Origin: an uncultured Bacilli bacterium
GTDB taxonomy: Bacteria > Bacillota_I > Bacilli_A > RF39 > UBA660
Direction: 5' to 3'
Assembly: GCA_944333305.1 (NCBI GenBank)
Contig: CALVKV010000033.1
Span: 1 to 13,104, forward strand
Length of the DNA: 13,104 bases
Positions 6,226 to 12,731 of this stretch are shown in pieces. Below the pieces are notes generated by a model. The model had not been told where the DNA came from and made no database searches. It was given only the letters and a program-made list of their open reading frames with translations. Both the position numbers and the translations under genes were made by a program. The stretch's first letter is position 1, and each line of letters begins with the position of its first letter.

Positions 6226-6227
6226 TC

Positions 6228-6791
6228 TTAAAATGATACTTTTGGTACTTCTTTATCTTTTTCTTCAATTTCAAAGAATTCTTCTTCTTTAAAATGAGAA
6301 ATGCTAGCAACTATATTACTTGGAATAGTTTGCACTTTATTATTATAAGTAAGTACTGTATCATTATAAAATTGTCTCATTGTACTAATCTTATCTTCAG
6401 TATCTCTTAAATCATTTTGAAGTGACATAAAGTTCTGATTAGCTTTAAGGTCTGGATATGCTTCTGCAAGTGCAAATAAACGGTTTAACATATTAGTTAA
6501 CTCTCCACTAGCTTTTATCTCTTCTTCTTTAGTACCTGCAGTATTAAAACTATTTCTTGCATTAATAACTGCATCTAAAGTAGAACTTTCATGTTTAGCA
6601 TAACCTTTAACAGTTTCTACTAAATTAGGAATTAAATCTGCTCTTCTTTTTAATTGAACATCAATTTGACTCCACTGATCTTTAACTCTATTTCTAAGTT
6701 GTACTAACGAATTATATGTTGCAATATACCAAATAACTAAAATAACGATAATTACAACTATTACAATACCTATAATCATTCCTGTTGACAT
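6228..6791 (-). CDS. lemA: LemA family protein
   Basis: The 187-residue protein has an N-terminal membrane helix (about 5-25) with a very short outside segment, followed by a long helical bundle. Family motifs are present in order: [20 protein letters not shown] (26-45), [13 protein letters not shown] (49-61), AYPDLKAN (111-118), [16 protein letters not shown] (121-136) and [13 protein letters not shown] (139-151). An acidic tail ends the protein. Length is typical. LemA proteins are widespread in bacteria; biochemical function is not established. The gene is first in an operon with the DUF2207 gene, separated by 42 bases containing a hairpin. SD AGGAGGAGA (6796-6804) is the strongest in the window and lies 4 bases from the ATG, suggesting high expression. 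Confidence 0.93.
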   Translation of the reverse strand: MSTGMIIGIVIVVIIVILVIWYIATYNSLVQLRNRVKDQWSQIDVQLKRRADLIPNLVETVKGYAKHESSTLDAVINARNSFNTAGTKEEEIKASGELTNMLNRLFALAEAYPDLKANQNFMSLQNDLRDTEDKISTMRQFYNDTVLTYNNKVQTIPSNIVASISHFKEEEFFEIEEKDKEVPKVSF

Positions 6792-6822
6792 ATTATCTCC
6801 TCCTACTAAAATTATATATTAA

Positions 6823-6851
6823 ATATTAAAAAAATTATAGTATAAATTCAA
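6823..6851 (-). promoter_or_regulatory. Probable lemA promoter
   Basis: On the minus strand TTGAAT (6846-6851), 17 bases and TAATAT (6823-6828) would start transcription near 6816, upstream of the SD. A second possible pair in the same spacer is TTACCA (6858-6863) with TATAAT (6834-6839) at 18 bases. The spacer is shared with the divergent spore-protein gene. I could not recognise a sigma-G or sigma-F promoter for that gene. Confidence 0.4.
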
Positions 6852-6886
6852 AAATATTGGTAAAGATATGTTTAGGAGATGATTTT

Positions 6887-7090
6887 ATGAGTATAAAAGA
6901 CTATATTTTAAATAATTTTAAGAATGATAATAAGGAAAGTATTAAGGAAGCGATAACAGAATCAATTAATTCTAAAGATGAAGTAACTCTACCTGGTATG
7001 GGTGTATTTATGGAAATAATTTGGAATAAAGCAACTGAAGAGATGAAAAATGAAATGTTATCAATTTTAGAAAATAATTTAAAAAGTTAA
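6887..7090 (+). CDS. sspI: SspI-family small acid-soluble spore protein
   Basis: The protein is 67 residues from the ATG at 6887, which has AGGAG (6874-6878) 8 bases upstream. An earlier TTG (6857) lacks a comparable SD. The family core is clear: an Ile/Asn/Glu-rich N-terminal helix, then VTLPGMGVFMEIIW (33-46), then EEMKNEMLSILENNLK (51-66). These align by eye with LPGLGVLFEVIW and KNEMLKTLE of Bacillus subtilis SspI. SspI is a minor protein of the spore core made in the forespore under sigma-G; its precise role is not known. Presence here indicates a spore-forming lineage or a retained relic. The gene stands alone, divergent from lemA and convergent with the DUF2628-type gene, with a strong hairpin after it. 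No sigma-G promoter could be assigned. Confidence 0.82.
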   Translation: MSIKDYILNNFKNDNKESIKEAITESINSKDEVTLPGMGVFMEIIWNKATEEMKNEMLSILENNLKS

Positions 7091-7132
7091 TGATACTATT
7101 GCAAAATATATAGTAAATTTATAAAAGCACTT

Positions 7133-7165
7133 AATAGAGGTATGATTTTTCATCACACCTCTATT
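7133..7165. terminator. Bidirectional terminator hairpin between convergent genes
   Basis: AATAGAGGT (7133-7141) and ACCTCTATT (7157-7165) pair perfectly over 9 bp. The stem continues after an A-C mismatch with TGAT/ATCA and closes on a TTTTC loop. It lies between sspI and the convergent DUF2628-type gene. Flanking T-tracts are modest on both sides (CTATTATTCT on plus, AAGTGCTTTTAT on minus), so it may serve both directions with limited efficiency. Confidence 0.6.
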
Positions 7166-7187
7166 CTATTATTCTAAAAATATTATT

Positions 7188-8546
7188 TCATGAAAGTATT
7201 TCATTTTTAATAATATTAAGACTATATGTCATACATTGTTCCTTATCAAAGTTACCATAAGATATTCCTTCGTATAAATATATATTATCCCCAGGAATTC
7301 CCATTAAAAATATATAATAAGTATTACCAATAGCATCATATCTTACAGTTGATACTTCTATACCATCGTTTGTAACCATACTATCAGAATTATAATAATA
7401 ATTAGAATTAGAAGATAAAAAATTAATTAAAGCATTTTGGATAGCAGAAACCGAATCATAATTTTCCGCTTTCACAAAAAGGATTCTACAAAAATCATCA
7501 TTGGTTTCAGCGAATTTAACATAATCATATATATATGGAGAACCACTAACTCTTTCAAAGTCAGAAGGAAAAGAAACACGAAACTCAAAGGCAATAGAAT
7601 AATCAGAATTAAATGTTAAACCAATATCATCCCAAATATCTGGAACATTTAGTACTTGCTCATATCCTGTACTATCGCCACCTATATCAAATGTTTCTGC
7701 TTTAGTATTAGAATCATTATCACTATCATTATTATCTTGACTTATTTCACCATTATCAGTTAAAGAAGAAACATTATTAAATATATTATCAACAGATTCT
7801 ACACCAGTTTTTATTGGAAAGCCAAAGAATGCAAAGATAACATATATAGCAATAGAAATAATAGCCATAACTAAAATTCCTACTATTAAAGGACCTACAC
7901 CACTTGCTCCCTCTCTTGCACACAAAGAAGCCAAATTTTCCCTAGACATTTCACTATGTTCTTGTTTTAATTTTTTTATTCTTGACTTTGCATACATCAT
8001 ATAAACTTGATTAGTAAATATTCCATATAACAAAAAAACAATAAGTTGAAATATAAAATTATTTATAAAAGTTGGAAAGAAAATATTTAACAAACAATTT
8101 ATAATTCCTATTATAAAAGCAATTGAATACATCTTATGGTAGAAAAAATAAAAGTTTCCAAATATAGCAGCCCAAATATTAAAGCCACCACTTTTAAATT
8201 TCTCATAGTTAGGTCCAATATAACTAGATAGTAAACGTTCATCTTCACTACCATTTCCAAATAATACTTTATTTATATCAACATCTTTTTGGTATTTTTC
8301 TTCTTTAGTATCTAATGGCTTATTATTTTCTACAATCTCTGTCTGTTTTACTGAAGAAGATTGATTATTAATAGTTTCATTATTATTAACGACATTAACT
8401 TGAGAAACATTTTCAGAATTATTAGATGTTTTAGTTAAATTTTCATTATCGTTTTGAATTGTATTTTCTTTCTTAGGCTCCTCTTTAATATCTTCTTTTT
8501 TTTGCTCAGTATTAAACATACTAAAAAAATTATTATTATCATCCAT
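7188..8546 (-). CDS. DUF2628-type membrane protein with external C-terminal domain
   Basis: The 452-residue protein has four parts. Residues 1-95 are disordered, rich in Asn, Glu, Lys and Ser. A DUF2628-like membrane unit (about 105-190) includes SSYIGPNYEKF, then FNIWAAIFGNFYFFYHKMY (122-140), the family signature in which a Trp/Tyr-rich hydrophobic segment ends in (R/H)KMY. A third membrane helix (about 217-242) follows. After an acidic linker (about 262-285, Asp/Asn/Ser-rich), residues about 300-452 form a soluble, probably extracellular beta-rich domain that I do not recognise. Function is unknown. The start has only a weak GGTG-type SD. The gene is monocistronic: a promoter and a palindrome lie upstream, and the operon before it ends in a terminator. 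Family assignment rests on the short central signature. Confidence 0.72.
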   Translation of the reverse strand: MDDNNNFFSMFNTEQKKEDIKEEPKKENTIQNDNENLTKTSNNSENVSQVNVVNNNETINNQSSSVKQTEIVENNKPLDTKEEKYQKDVDINKVLFGNGSEDERLLSSYIGPNYEKFKSGGFNIWAAIFGNFYFFYHKMYSIAFIIGIINCLLNIFFPTFINNFIFQLIVFLLYGIFTNQVYMMYAKSRIKKLKQEHSEMSRENLASLCAREGASGVGPLIVGILVMAIISIAIYVIFAFFGFPIKTGVESVDNIFNNVSSLTDNGEISQDNNDSDNDSNTKAETFDIGGDSTGYEQVLNVPDIWDDIGLTFNSDYSIAFEFRVSFPSDFERVSGSPYIYDYVKFAETNDDFCRILFVKAENYDSVSAIQNALINFLSSNSNYYYNSDSMVTNDGIEVSTVRYDAIGNTYYIFLMGIPGDNIYLYEGISYGNFDKEQCMTYSLNIIKNEILS

Positions 8547-8577
8547 ATTTTATTACACCACTCTCTTACCTTATAAC

Positions 8578-8609
8578 TAGATTATATAATCTAAATATAT
8601 TTATAGCAA
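8578..8609 (-). promoter_or_regulatory. Promoter with a 16-bp palindrome at the -10
   Basis: On the minus strand TTGCTA (8604-8609), 17 bases and TATAAT (8581-8586) form a good sigma-A promoter for the DUF2628-type gene. The -10 lies inside a perfect palindrome, TAGATTATATAATCTA (8578-8593). A dimeric repressor bound there would block RNA polymerase. The palindrome may equally be a by-product of AT-rich sequence. Confidence 0.5.
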
Positions 8610-8610
8610 G

Positions 8611-8639
8611 AAAAAAACTTATCAATTCACAGATAAGTT
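8611..8639 (-). terminator. Intrinsic terminator of the FAD dehydrogenase-ucpA operon
   Basis: On the minus strand AACTTATC (8632-8639) pairs perfectly with GATAAGTT (8616-8623) around an 8-nt loop. The T-tract (8611-8617) overlaps the end of the stem and runs beyond it. The stem overlaps the ucpA stop codon by two bases, so translation to the end of ucpA may influence folding. Confidence 0.75.
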
Positions 8640-9426
8640 ATACTCCCATTGTAACAGTCTCAGGTAAAGTAGAACCTCCATCTATTACAATAGATGTACC
8701 TGTTATATAACTAGATGAATCACTGGCAAGGAAACACGCAAGTTCTCCTAACTCACTAGGATCTCCTAATCTTTTCATAGGAATAGCACTAGCAATACCA
8801 TTAATTACGCTTTCAGGATCATTTGCATTAGTTTCTTTTGCCATACCATCAACCATAGGTGTTCTAATATATCCAGGTAAAATAGCATTAACTCTAATAT
8901 TATGATCTACTTCTTCACGCGCAAGAGCCTTAGTAAAACCAACAAGAGCAGCTTTAGTAGTAGCATAAGCTACTTCTCCAGAATCTGCAACCATAGGACC
9001 AGTAACACTAGATAGATTAATGATACTAGCTTTTCCACTTGCTCTTAACATAGGAAGTAATACCTTAGTAACGTTCCAAGTACCTTTAATATTAATATCA
9101 AAATGTAAGTCACGTAACTCATCAGTCATATTTTCAAATGTTTCTAACTTACAAATACCAGCATTATTTACTAAGATATCAATATGATCATAGTACTTTT
9201 TAATAATATCAACGACTTGTATTAATAAGTTTTTATTACTTATATCAACATTAATACCTAAGACTTTATATCCCTTAGTACCAAGTTCATTAACAGTATT
9301 AGTAAGTTCACTAGCTTTATCTAAAATAACAACAGAAGCGCCATATTTAAGTAAACTTTCTACAATACCTTTACCATTACCCATCGCACCGCCAGTTACT
9401 ACTGCAATTTTTCCTTGTAAATTCAT
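8638..9426 (-). CDS. ucpA: UcpA-like short-chain dehydrogenase/reductase
   Basis: This 262-residue classical SDR has a Rossmann glycine motif TGGAMGNGKG (11-20). Asp36 at the end of strand 2 favours NAD(H). NNAG is at 87-90 and the catalytic tetrad is about N112, S140, Y154 and K158 (SSVTG, YATTK). PGYIRTPM (184-191) follows. The C-terminus ITGTSIVIDGGSTLPETV closely resembles the GGSTLPESVSVGV ending of Escherichia coli UcpA, and INIKGTWNVTK and ANDPESV also fit UcpA. The natural substrate of UcpA is not firmly known. It is the last gene of the operon. Its ATG lies one base after the stop of the 117-residue protein (TAATATG), with SD AGAGGGA inside that gene, so translation is probably coupled. 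No domain is missing. Confidence 0.85.
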   Translation of the reverse strand: MNLQGKIAVVTGGAMGNGKGIVESLLKYGASVVILDKASELTNTVNELGTKGYKVLGINVDISNKNLLIQVVDIIKKYYDHIDILVNNAGICKLETFENMTDELRDLHFDINIKGTWNVTKVLLPMLRASGKASIINLSSVTGPMVADSGEVAYATTKAALVGFTKALAREEVDHNIRVNAILPGYIRTPMVDGMAKETNANDPESVINGIASAIPMKRLGDPSELGELACFLASDSSSYITGTSIVIDGGSTLPETVTMGV

Positions 9427-9427
9427 A

Positions 9428-9781
9428 TTATCCCTCTTTCCTATTCTTTTTAATTATACTACTTTTTTTCATTTTATCATACTGTTTATACATATATTGG
9501 ACACTATTTTCTAAGAAGAAATAATGATATACATAAAAACCATCAAATATAAGTAAAATAAAGAATATTATAAACATCATAAAGATATATTTAGTTAAGA
9601 ATAAAAATAGTATTGTAAAGAAAACATATGAAAGGGTTATTACTAGATGAATTACTCTTTCTTTTTGAAACAATTCCATTTTAAATAGAAAATCATCTAT
9701 TTCATCATTACTAAATTTATGATTATCATTAATTAGTTTATCAATTTCATTAATATATTCTTTCATATACTCTTTCATCAT
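9428..9781 (-). CDS. Small two-helix membrane protein, unknown function
   Basis: This 117-residue protein is not recognised. It has an N-terminal amphipathic, charged segment (1-42), two adjoining membrane helices (about 43-63 and 65-88) rich in Phe, Ile and Tyr, and a strongly basic C-terminal tail (KKSSIIKKNRKEG). Both ends should lie in the cytoplasm. Its start overlaps the stop of the FAD dehydrogenase gene in an ATGA junction, and SD AAAGGA is placed for the ATG at 9779-9781. A second ATG follows at once. It sits between two redox enzymes in one operon, so it may anchor one of them, but that is only a guess from position. Confidence 0.7.
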   Translation of the reverse strand: MMKEYMKEYINEIDKLINDNHKFSNDEIDDFLFKMELFQKERVIHLVITLSYVFFTILFLFLTKYIFMMFIIFFILLIFDGFYVYHYFFLENSVQYMYKQYDKMKKSSIIKKNRKEG

Positions 9782-11154
9782 TTATTCCTTTCAATTATAT
9801 TTTTAGAAGCAATTAAACCTGTCGCTGCCGCTGCAACAATATTACCGGCTTTACCAGCACCATCACCTATAAAGTAAATGTTCTCACTTTCTATTTTCAT
9901 ATTATTATCAGTAGTAATTTCATTACTAAAGAACTTTATCTCTGGTCCATAAAGAAGAGTCTCTCCATTATTAACACCAGGTATTATTTTATCTAAGACT
10001 TCAAGTCCTTCTAAAATATTAGTAATAATTCTATGAGGTAAAGCTAAAGCTAAATCTCCTGCTGTATAGTCTTTTAAAGTTGGTTCTACATAATTTTTCT
10101 TTATTCTATCTTTAGTAGAACGTCTACCTCTTCTCAAATCTTTAAGAGTCTGTAAAATAGGTTTACCTCCTCCAAGAGTATTAGATAGTTTAGCGATAGA
10201 TTCACCATATTCTCTAGTATTAGTAATAGGCTCTGTTAAGTTAATTTTAGAGATAAAGGCAAAATTAGAATTAGATGATTTAATATCTTTTAGAGCATGT
10301 CCATTTACACATATATATCCATAGTAATTCTCTTTCGCTACAAATCCTCCTGGATTAGTACAAAAAGTTCTAATCTCATCATCATAAGTCTTTGTCTTAA
10401 TAAAGATTGTTGGATCATAGATAATATCTGTAATTTCTTTTAGTATCTCTTTTCTAACTTCTACTCTAACACCAATCTCTATACTTTGAGATGTATATGG
10501 AATATTATATTTATCTGCAAGCTCTTGAACCCATTTAGCACCTGTTCTACCAGGGGCGACTATAACATTTCTAGCTTTATATTCTCCATTCTTAGATGAA
10601 ACAACATAATAATCTTCTTCTTTTCTTATATCAGTACATTTAAAATTATCAAGTAAAGTAACACCTAATTTTCTTAAAGCATTTTCCATATTTTCAATAT
10701 ATTTAGGTAAATAATCACTTCCTAAATGTTTTTGTTTAATAATCAAAAGATTAGCCCCTGCCTTAGCAATTAACTCATCTAGCTTTAAAGCTTCATCCAT
10801 ATTACTAGGATAAGTCTTACTATCCATATGAAACTCATTAAAGATAGACTCTACTTCATCAATAAGTTTATAGGCATCACTCTTCTCCATATACTTAAAT
10901 AAATCAGTTTTTCCTAACTTAGGAATAAAATTAAGTTTACCATCAGAAAAAGTACCCGCTCCACCATAACCTGATAAAATATTACAAGGATTACAGTTAA
11001 CACATGCTGTTCCTTTAGCATTCATTGGACAAACTCTTTTTTCACTAAACTTTCCTTCATCTACAAGTAATACCTTTAATTTACTATTACGAGCAAGGTT
11101 AAGGGAAGCGAAAAGACCTGCAGGCCCTGCTCCTACTACTATTACATCATACAT
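9778..11154 (-). CDS. COG2509-type FAD-dependent dehydrogenase
   Basis: This 458-residue flavoprotein has an N-terminal FAD-binding motif V-G-A-G-P-A-G (7-13) and an acidic end to strand 2 (LLVDEG). The family's cysteine-rich segment is C42 P ... C51-x2-C54-x2-C57, followed by SGYGGAGTFSDGKLN (61-75). VAPGRTGAKWVQ lies mid-protein. The C-terminal FAD-contact motif IYFIGDGAGKAGNI begins about residue 426. These together fit the uncharacterised COG2509 dehydrogenases; the substrate is unknown. The four cysteines could bind an Fe-S cluster or metal, or be redox active; this is inference. It is the first gene of a three-gene operon with the 117-residue membrane protein and ucpA. Its TGA stop overlaps the next start. 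SD is AAAGGT about 9 bases before the ATG. No -35/-10 pair was convincing upstream. Confidence 0.88.
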   Translation of the reverse strand: MYDVIVVGAGPAGLFASLNLARNSKLKVLLVDEGKFSEKRVCPMNAKGTACVNCNPCNILSGYGGAGTFSDGKLNFIPKLGKTDLFKYMEKSDAYKLIDEVESIFNEFHMDSKTYPSNMDEALKLDELIAKAGANLLIIKQKHLGSDYLPKYIENMENALRKLGVTLLDNFKCTDIRKEEDYYVVSSKNGEYKARNVIVAPGRTGAKWVQELADKYNIPYTSQSIEIGVRVEVRKEILKEITDIIYDPTIFIKTKTYDDEIRTFCTNPGGFVAKENYYGYICVNGHALKDIKSSNSNFAFISKINLTEPITNTREYGESIAKLSNTLGGGKPILQTLKDLRRGRRSTKDRIKKNYVEPTLKDYTAGDLALALPHRIITNILEGLEVLDKIIPGVNNGETLLYGPEIKFFSNEITTDNNMKIESENIYFIGDGAGKAGNIVAAAATGLIASKNIIERNK

Positions 11155-11190
11155 ATTATCACTACCTTTACTATTTCATTTTACACTAAT

Positions 11191-11219
11191 TTTTCAAAAA
11201 AAGAAATATATGATAAAAT
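11191..11219 (+). promoter_or_regulatory. Possible ylmH promoter with extended -10
   Basis: TTTTCA (11191-11196), 17 bases and TAAAAT (11214-11219), with TG one base upstream of the -10 (11211-11212), form a moderate sigma-A promoter. Start is near 11226, giving a leader of about 20 nt with SD AGAAGGGA (11232-11239). Confidence 0.4.
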
Positions 11220-11244
11220 AATAAACAATTAAGAAGGGATAATT

Positions 11245-11925
11245 ATGTATAATATAAAAAAGAATATAGATAAATTAAATAGAGGTGAACCTACTTTCTT
11301 TTTAGAACCTAATGAAATAAAAGAAGTTAGTAAATACTTTAAAAAAGATGAGTTCAATATTTTTAAACCTTTTGAAGAAGCTGAAAAAGTTATTCTATAT
11401 AAAGATACACTACCTAAAGTAATATTATTTAAAATAATAACAAAAGAAGTTTTTAGACATCAAGATATTTTAGGTAGTATCTTCTCTTTAAATATAGAAA
11501 AGTGTGTATTTGGAGATATCATAATAGATGACAATAACTATTATTTTTATTTATTAGAGTCTATGAAAGATTATTTTTTAACCAACTTTAATAAGATAAA
11601 GAACAACTACATTGAACTTGAAGAATTAGATATTAACACTCTAAAAGATTATAAAAGAAAATATCAAGAACTAGAATTAATCATCAAAAGTGAAAGAATA
11701 GATACTATAGTATCAAATATTACTAACACTTCTAGAAATAAAGTAAAAGATAAATTTAAGAATAAAGAAGTTATTTTAAACTATGAAGTATTAACTAATC
11801 CATCATATCTATTAAAAGAAGAAGATATCTTTAGTATTAGAAAGTATGGTAAATTTAAATATATTGGTAAAATTAAACAGACTAAAAAAAATAATTATAT
11901 TGTTAAGATACATAAATATCTTTAA
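11245..11925 (+). CDS. ylmH: YlmH-like S4-domain ribosome-associated protein
   Basis: In this 226-residue protein, the N-terminal half carries the YlmH hallmark RHQDILGSIFSLNIEKCVFGD (71-91), matching the family pattern H-(R/Q)-D-x-L-G-(A/S)-x-x-x-L-x-I-x-x-x-x-x-G-D. The C-terminal half is an S4 RNA-binding domain (about 150-210). It contains ERIDTIVSNITNTSRNKVKD, a VILNYE segment, then EEDIFSIRKYGKFKYIG, the usual D-x-x-S-x-R-x-x-G-(R/K)-F form. YlmH proteins bind the 50S subunit and have been linked to ribosome-associated quality control in Bacillus subtilis. In many Bacillota ylmH sits with ylmG and divIVA in the division cluster; here it stands alone beside nadK. SD AGAAGGGA lies 5 bases before the ATG. 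The gene ends 5 bases before the stop of the convergent nadK. Confidence 0.82.
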   Translation: MYNIKKNIDKLNRGEPTFFLEPNEIKEVSKYFKKDEFNIFKPFEEAEKVILYKDTLPKVILFKIITKEVFRHQDILGSIFSLNIEKCVFGDIIIDDNNYYFYLLESMKDYFLTNFNKIKNNYIELEELDINTLKDYKRKYQELELIIKSERIDTIVSNITNTSRNKVKDKFKNKEVILNYEVLTNPSYLLKEEDIFSIRKYGKFKYIGKIKQTKKNNYIVKIHKYL

Positions 11926-11930
11926 TATAA

Positions 11931-12731
11931 TTATTTTAAGAATTTTTCATTAATTTTTTTAATCATATCATAATCATTCATTCTAAGTACTTTAACTTCT
12001 TTATCCCTTATATAAGTATCTACTCTTATTACATCATTATATCTATAATTATCTCCGTCTATACTAATAAGAATATTTTTACTAACTACTTCTGGTCTTA
12101 TAGATATTATCTTATCAGAAGGTACTATTAAAGAATTTAAAAGACTTCTATAACTTTTAGAGTTTAATGGAGCGATAGGTGTAAGTTGTAGAGTATGAAA
12201 AGTATTATAGACAATAGAACCTCCAAAACTAAGGTTATAAGCAGTAGAACCAAATGATGTTGATACTAACAAACCATCCCCTACATAATTTTCTAATAAT
12301 TCATCATTTATTAGAACTTTAAATTTAGAAGTATTAAGATCTTGTTCTCTTAGAACCATCTCATTTAAAGTAAAATGTTTAAAACTACCTTCCTTAGTCT
12401 CTACTTCTATTTCTCCAACTCCAATTTTATCACACTTTAACTCTCCTATAGCTAGTTTCTTAATAAAAGTATCTATCTCATCAAAACTAATCTCTTGGGC
12501 AAACCCAAGTGTTCCAGTATTTATTCCAATATAGTAACATTTACTATCGAAGTTACTCTCTTTAACCATCCTTAGAAAAGCACCATCACCACCAATAGCA
12601 ATTCCTAAATCATAATTTTTAGTTACTATTTTAAAACCATTTTCTTTTAATTTAGATTTAACAATATCTGCTATTTTATTTGACTTTAAATTATCATTAA
12701 CAAATAATTTTATTTTAACTATTTTTATCAA
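11931..12731 (-). CDS. nadK: NAD kinase
   Basis: NAD kinase phosphorylates NAD to NADP. The start is taken as TTG at 12729-12731, because AGGAG (12740-12744) lies exactly 8 bases upstream. The longer frame from 12779 would overlap the upstream gene deeply and adds 16 residues with no family match. The result is 266 residues, normal for Bacillota NadK. Motifs: IGGDGAFLRM (46-55) with the GGDG site (47-50), GINTGTLGFA (69-78), LNEMVL (122-127), and GDGLLVSTSFGSTAYNLSFGG (151-171), the second nucleotide-binding region. The C-terminal DGD segment is intact. It overlaps the upstream Nudix/NrtR-like gene by 17 bases, so translation is probably coupled to it. It converges on ylmH with only 5 bases between stop codons and no terminator. 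Confidence 0.93.
   Translation of the reverse strand: MIKIVKIKLFVNDNLKSNKIADIVKSKLKENGFKIVTKNYDLGIAIGGDGAFLRMVKESNFDSKCYYIGINTGTLGFAQEISFDEIDTFIKKLAIGELKCDKIGVGEIEVETKEGSFKHFTLNEMVLREQDLNTSKFKVLINDELLENYVGDGLLVSTSFGSTAYNLSFGGSIVYNTFHTLQLTPIAPLNSKSYRSLLNSLIVPSDKIISIRPEVVSKNILISIDGDNYRYNDVIRVDTYIRDKEVKVLRMNDYDMIKKINEKFLK

Noticed and set aside
6857..6886. TTG start adding 10 residues to the SspI-like protein
   Set aside because: It lacks an SD, while the ATG at 6887 has AGGAG at 8-base spacing and gives the usual family length.
7090..7099. ATGATACTAT after sspI as a promoter
   Set aside because: The -35 position holds AAAATA, so a promoter is unlikely. The sequence echo is reported separately as a weak finding.
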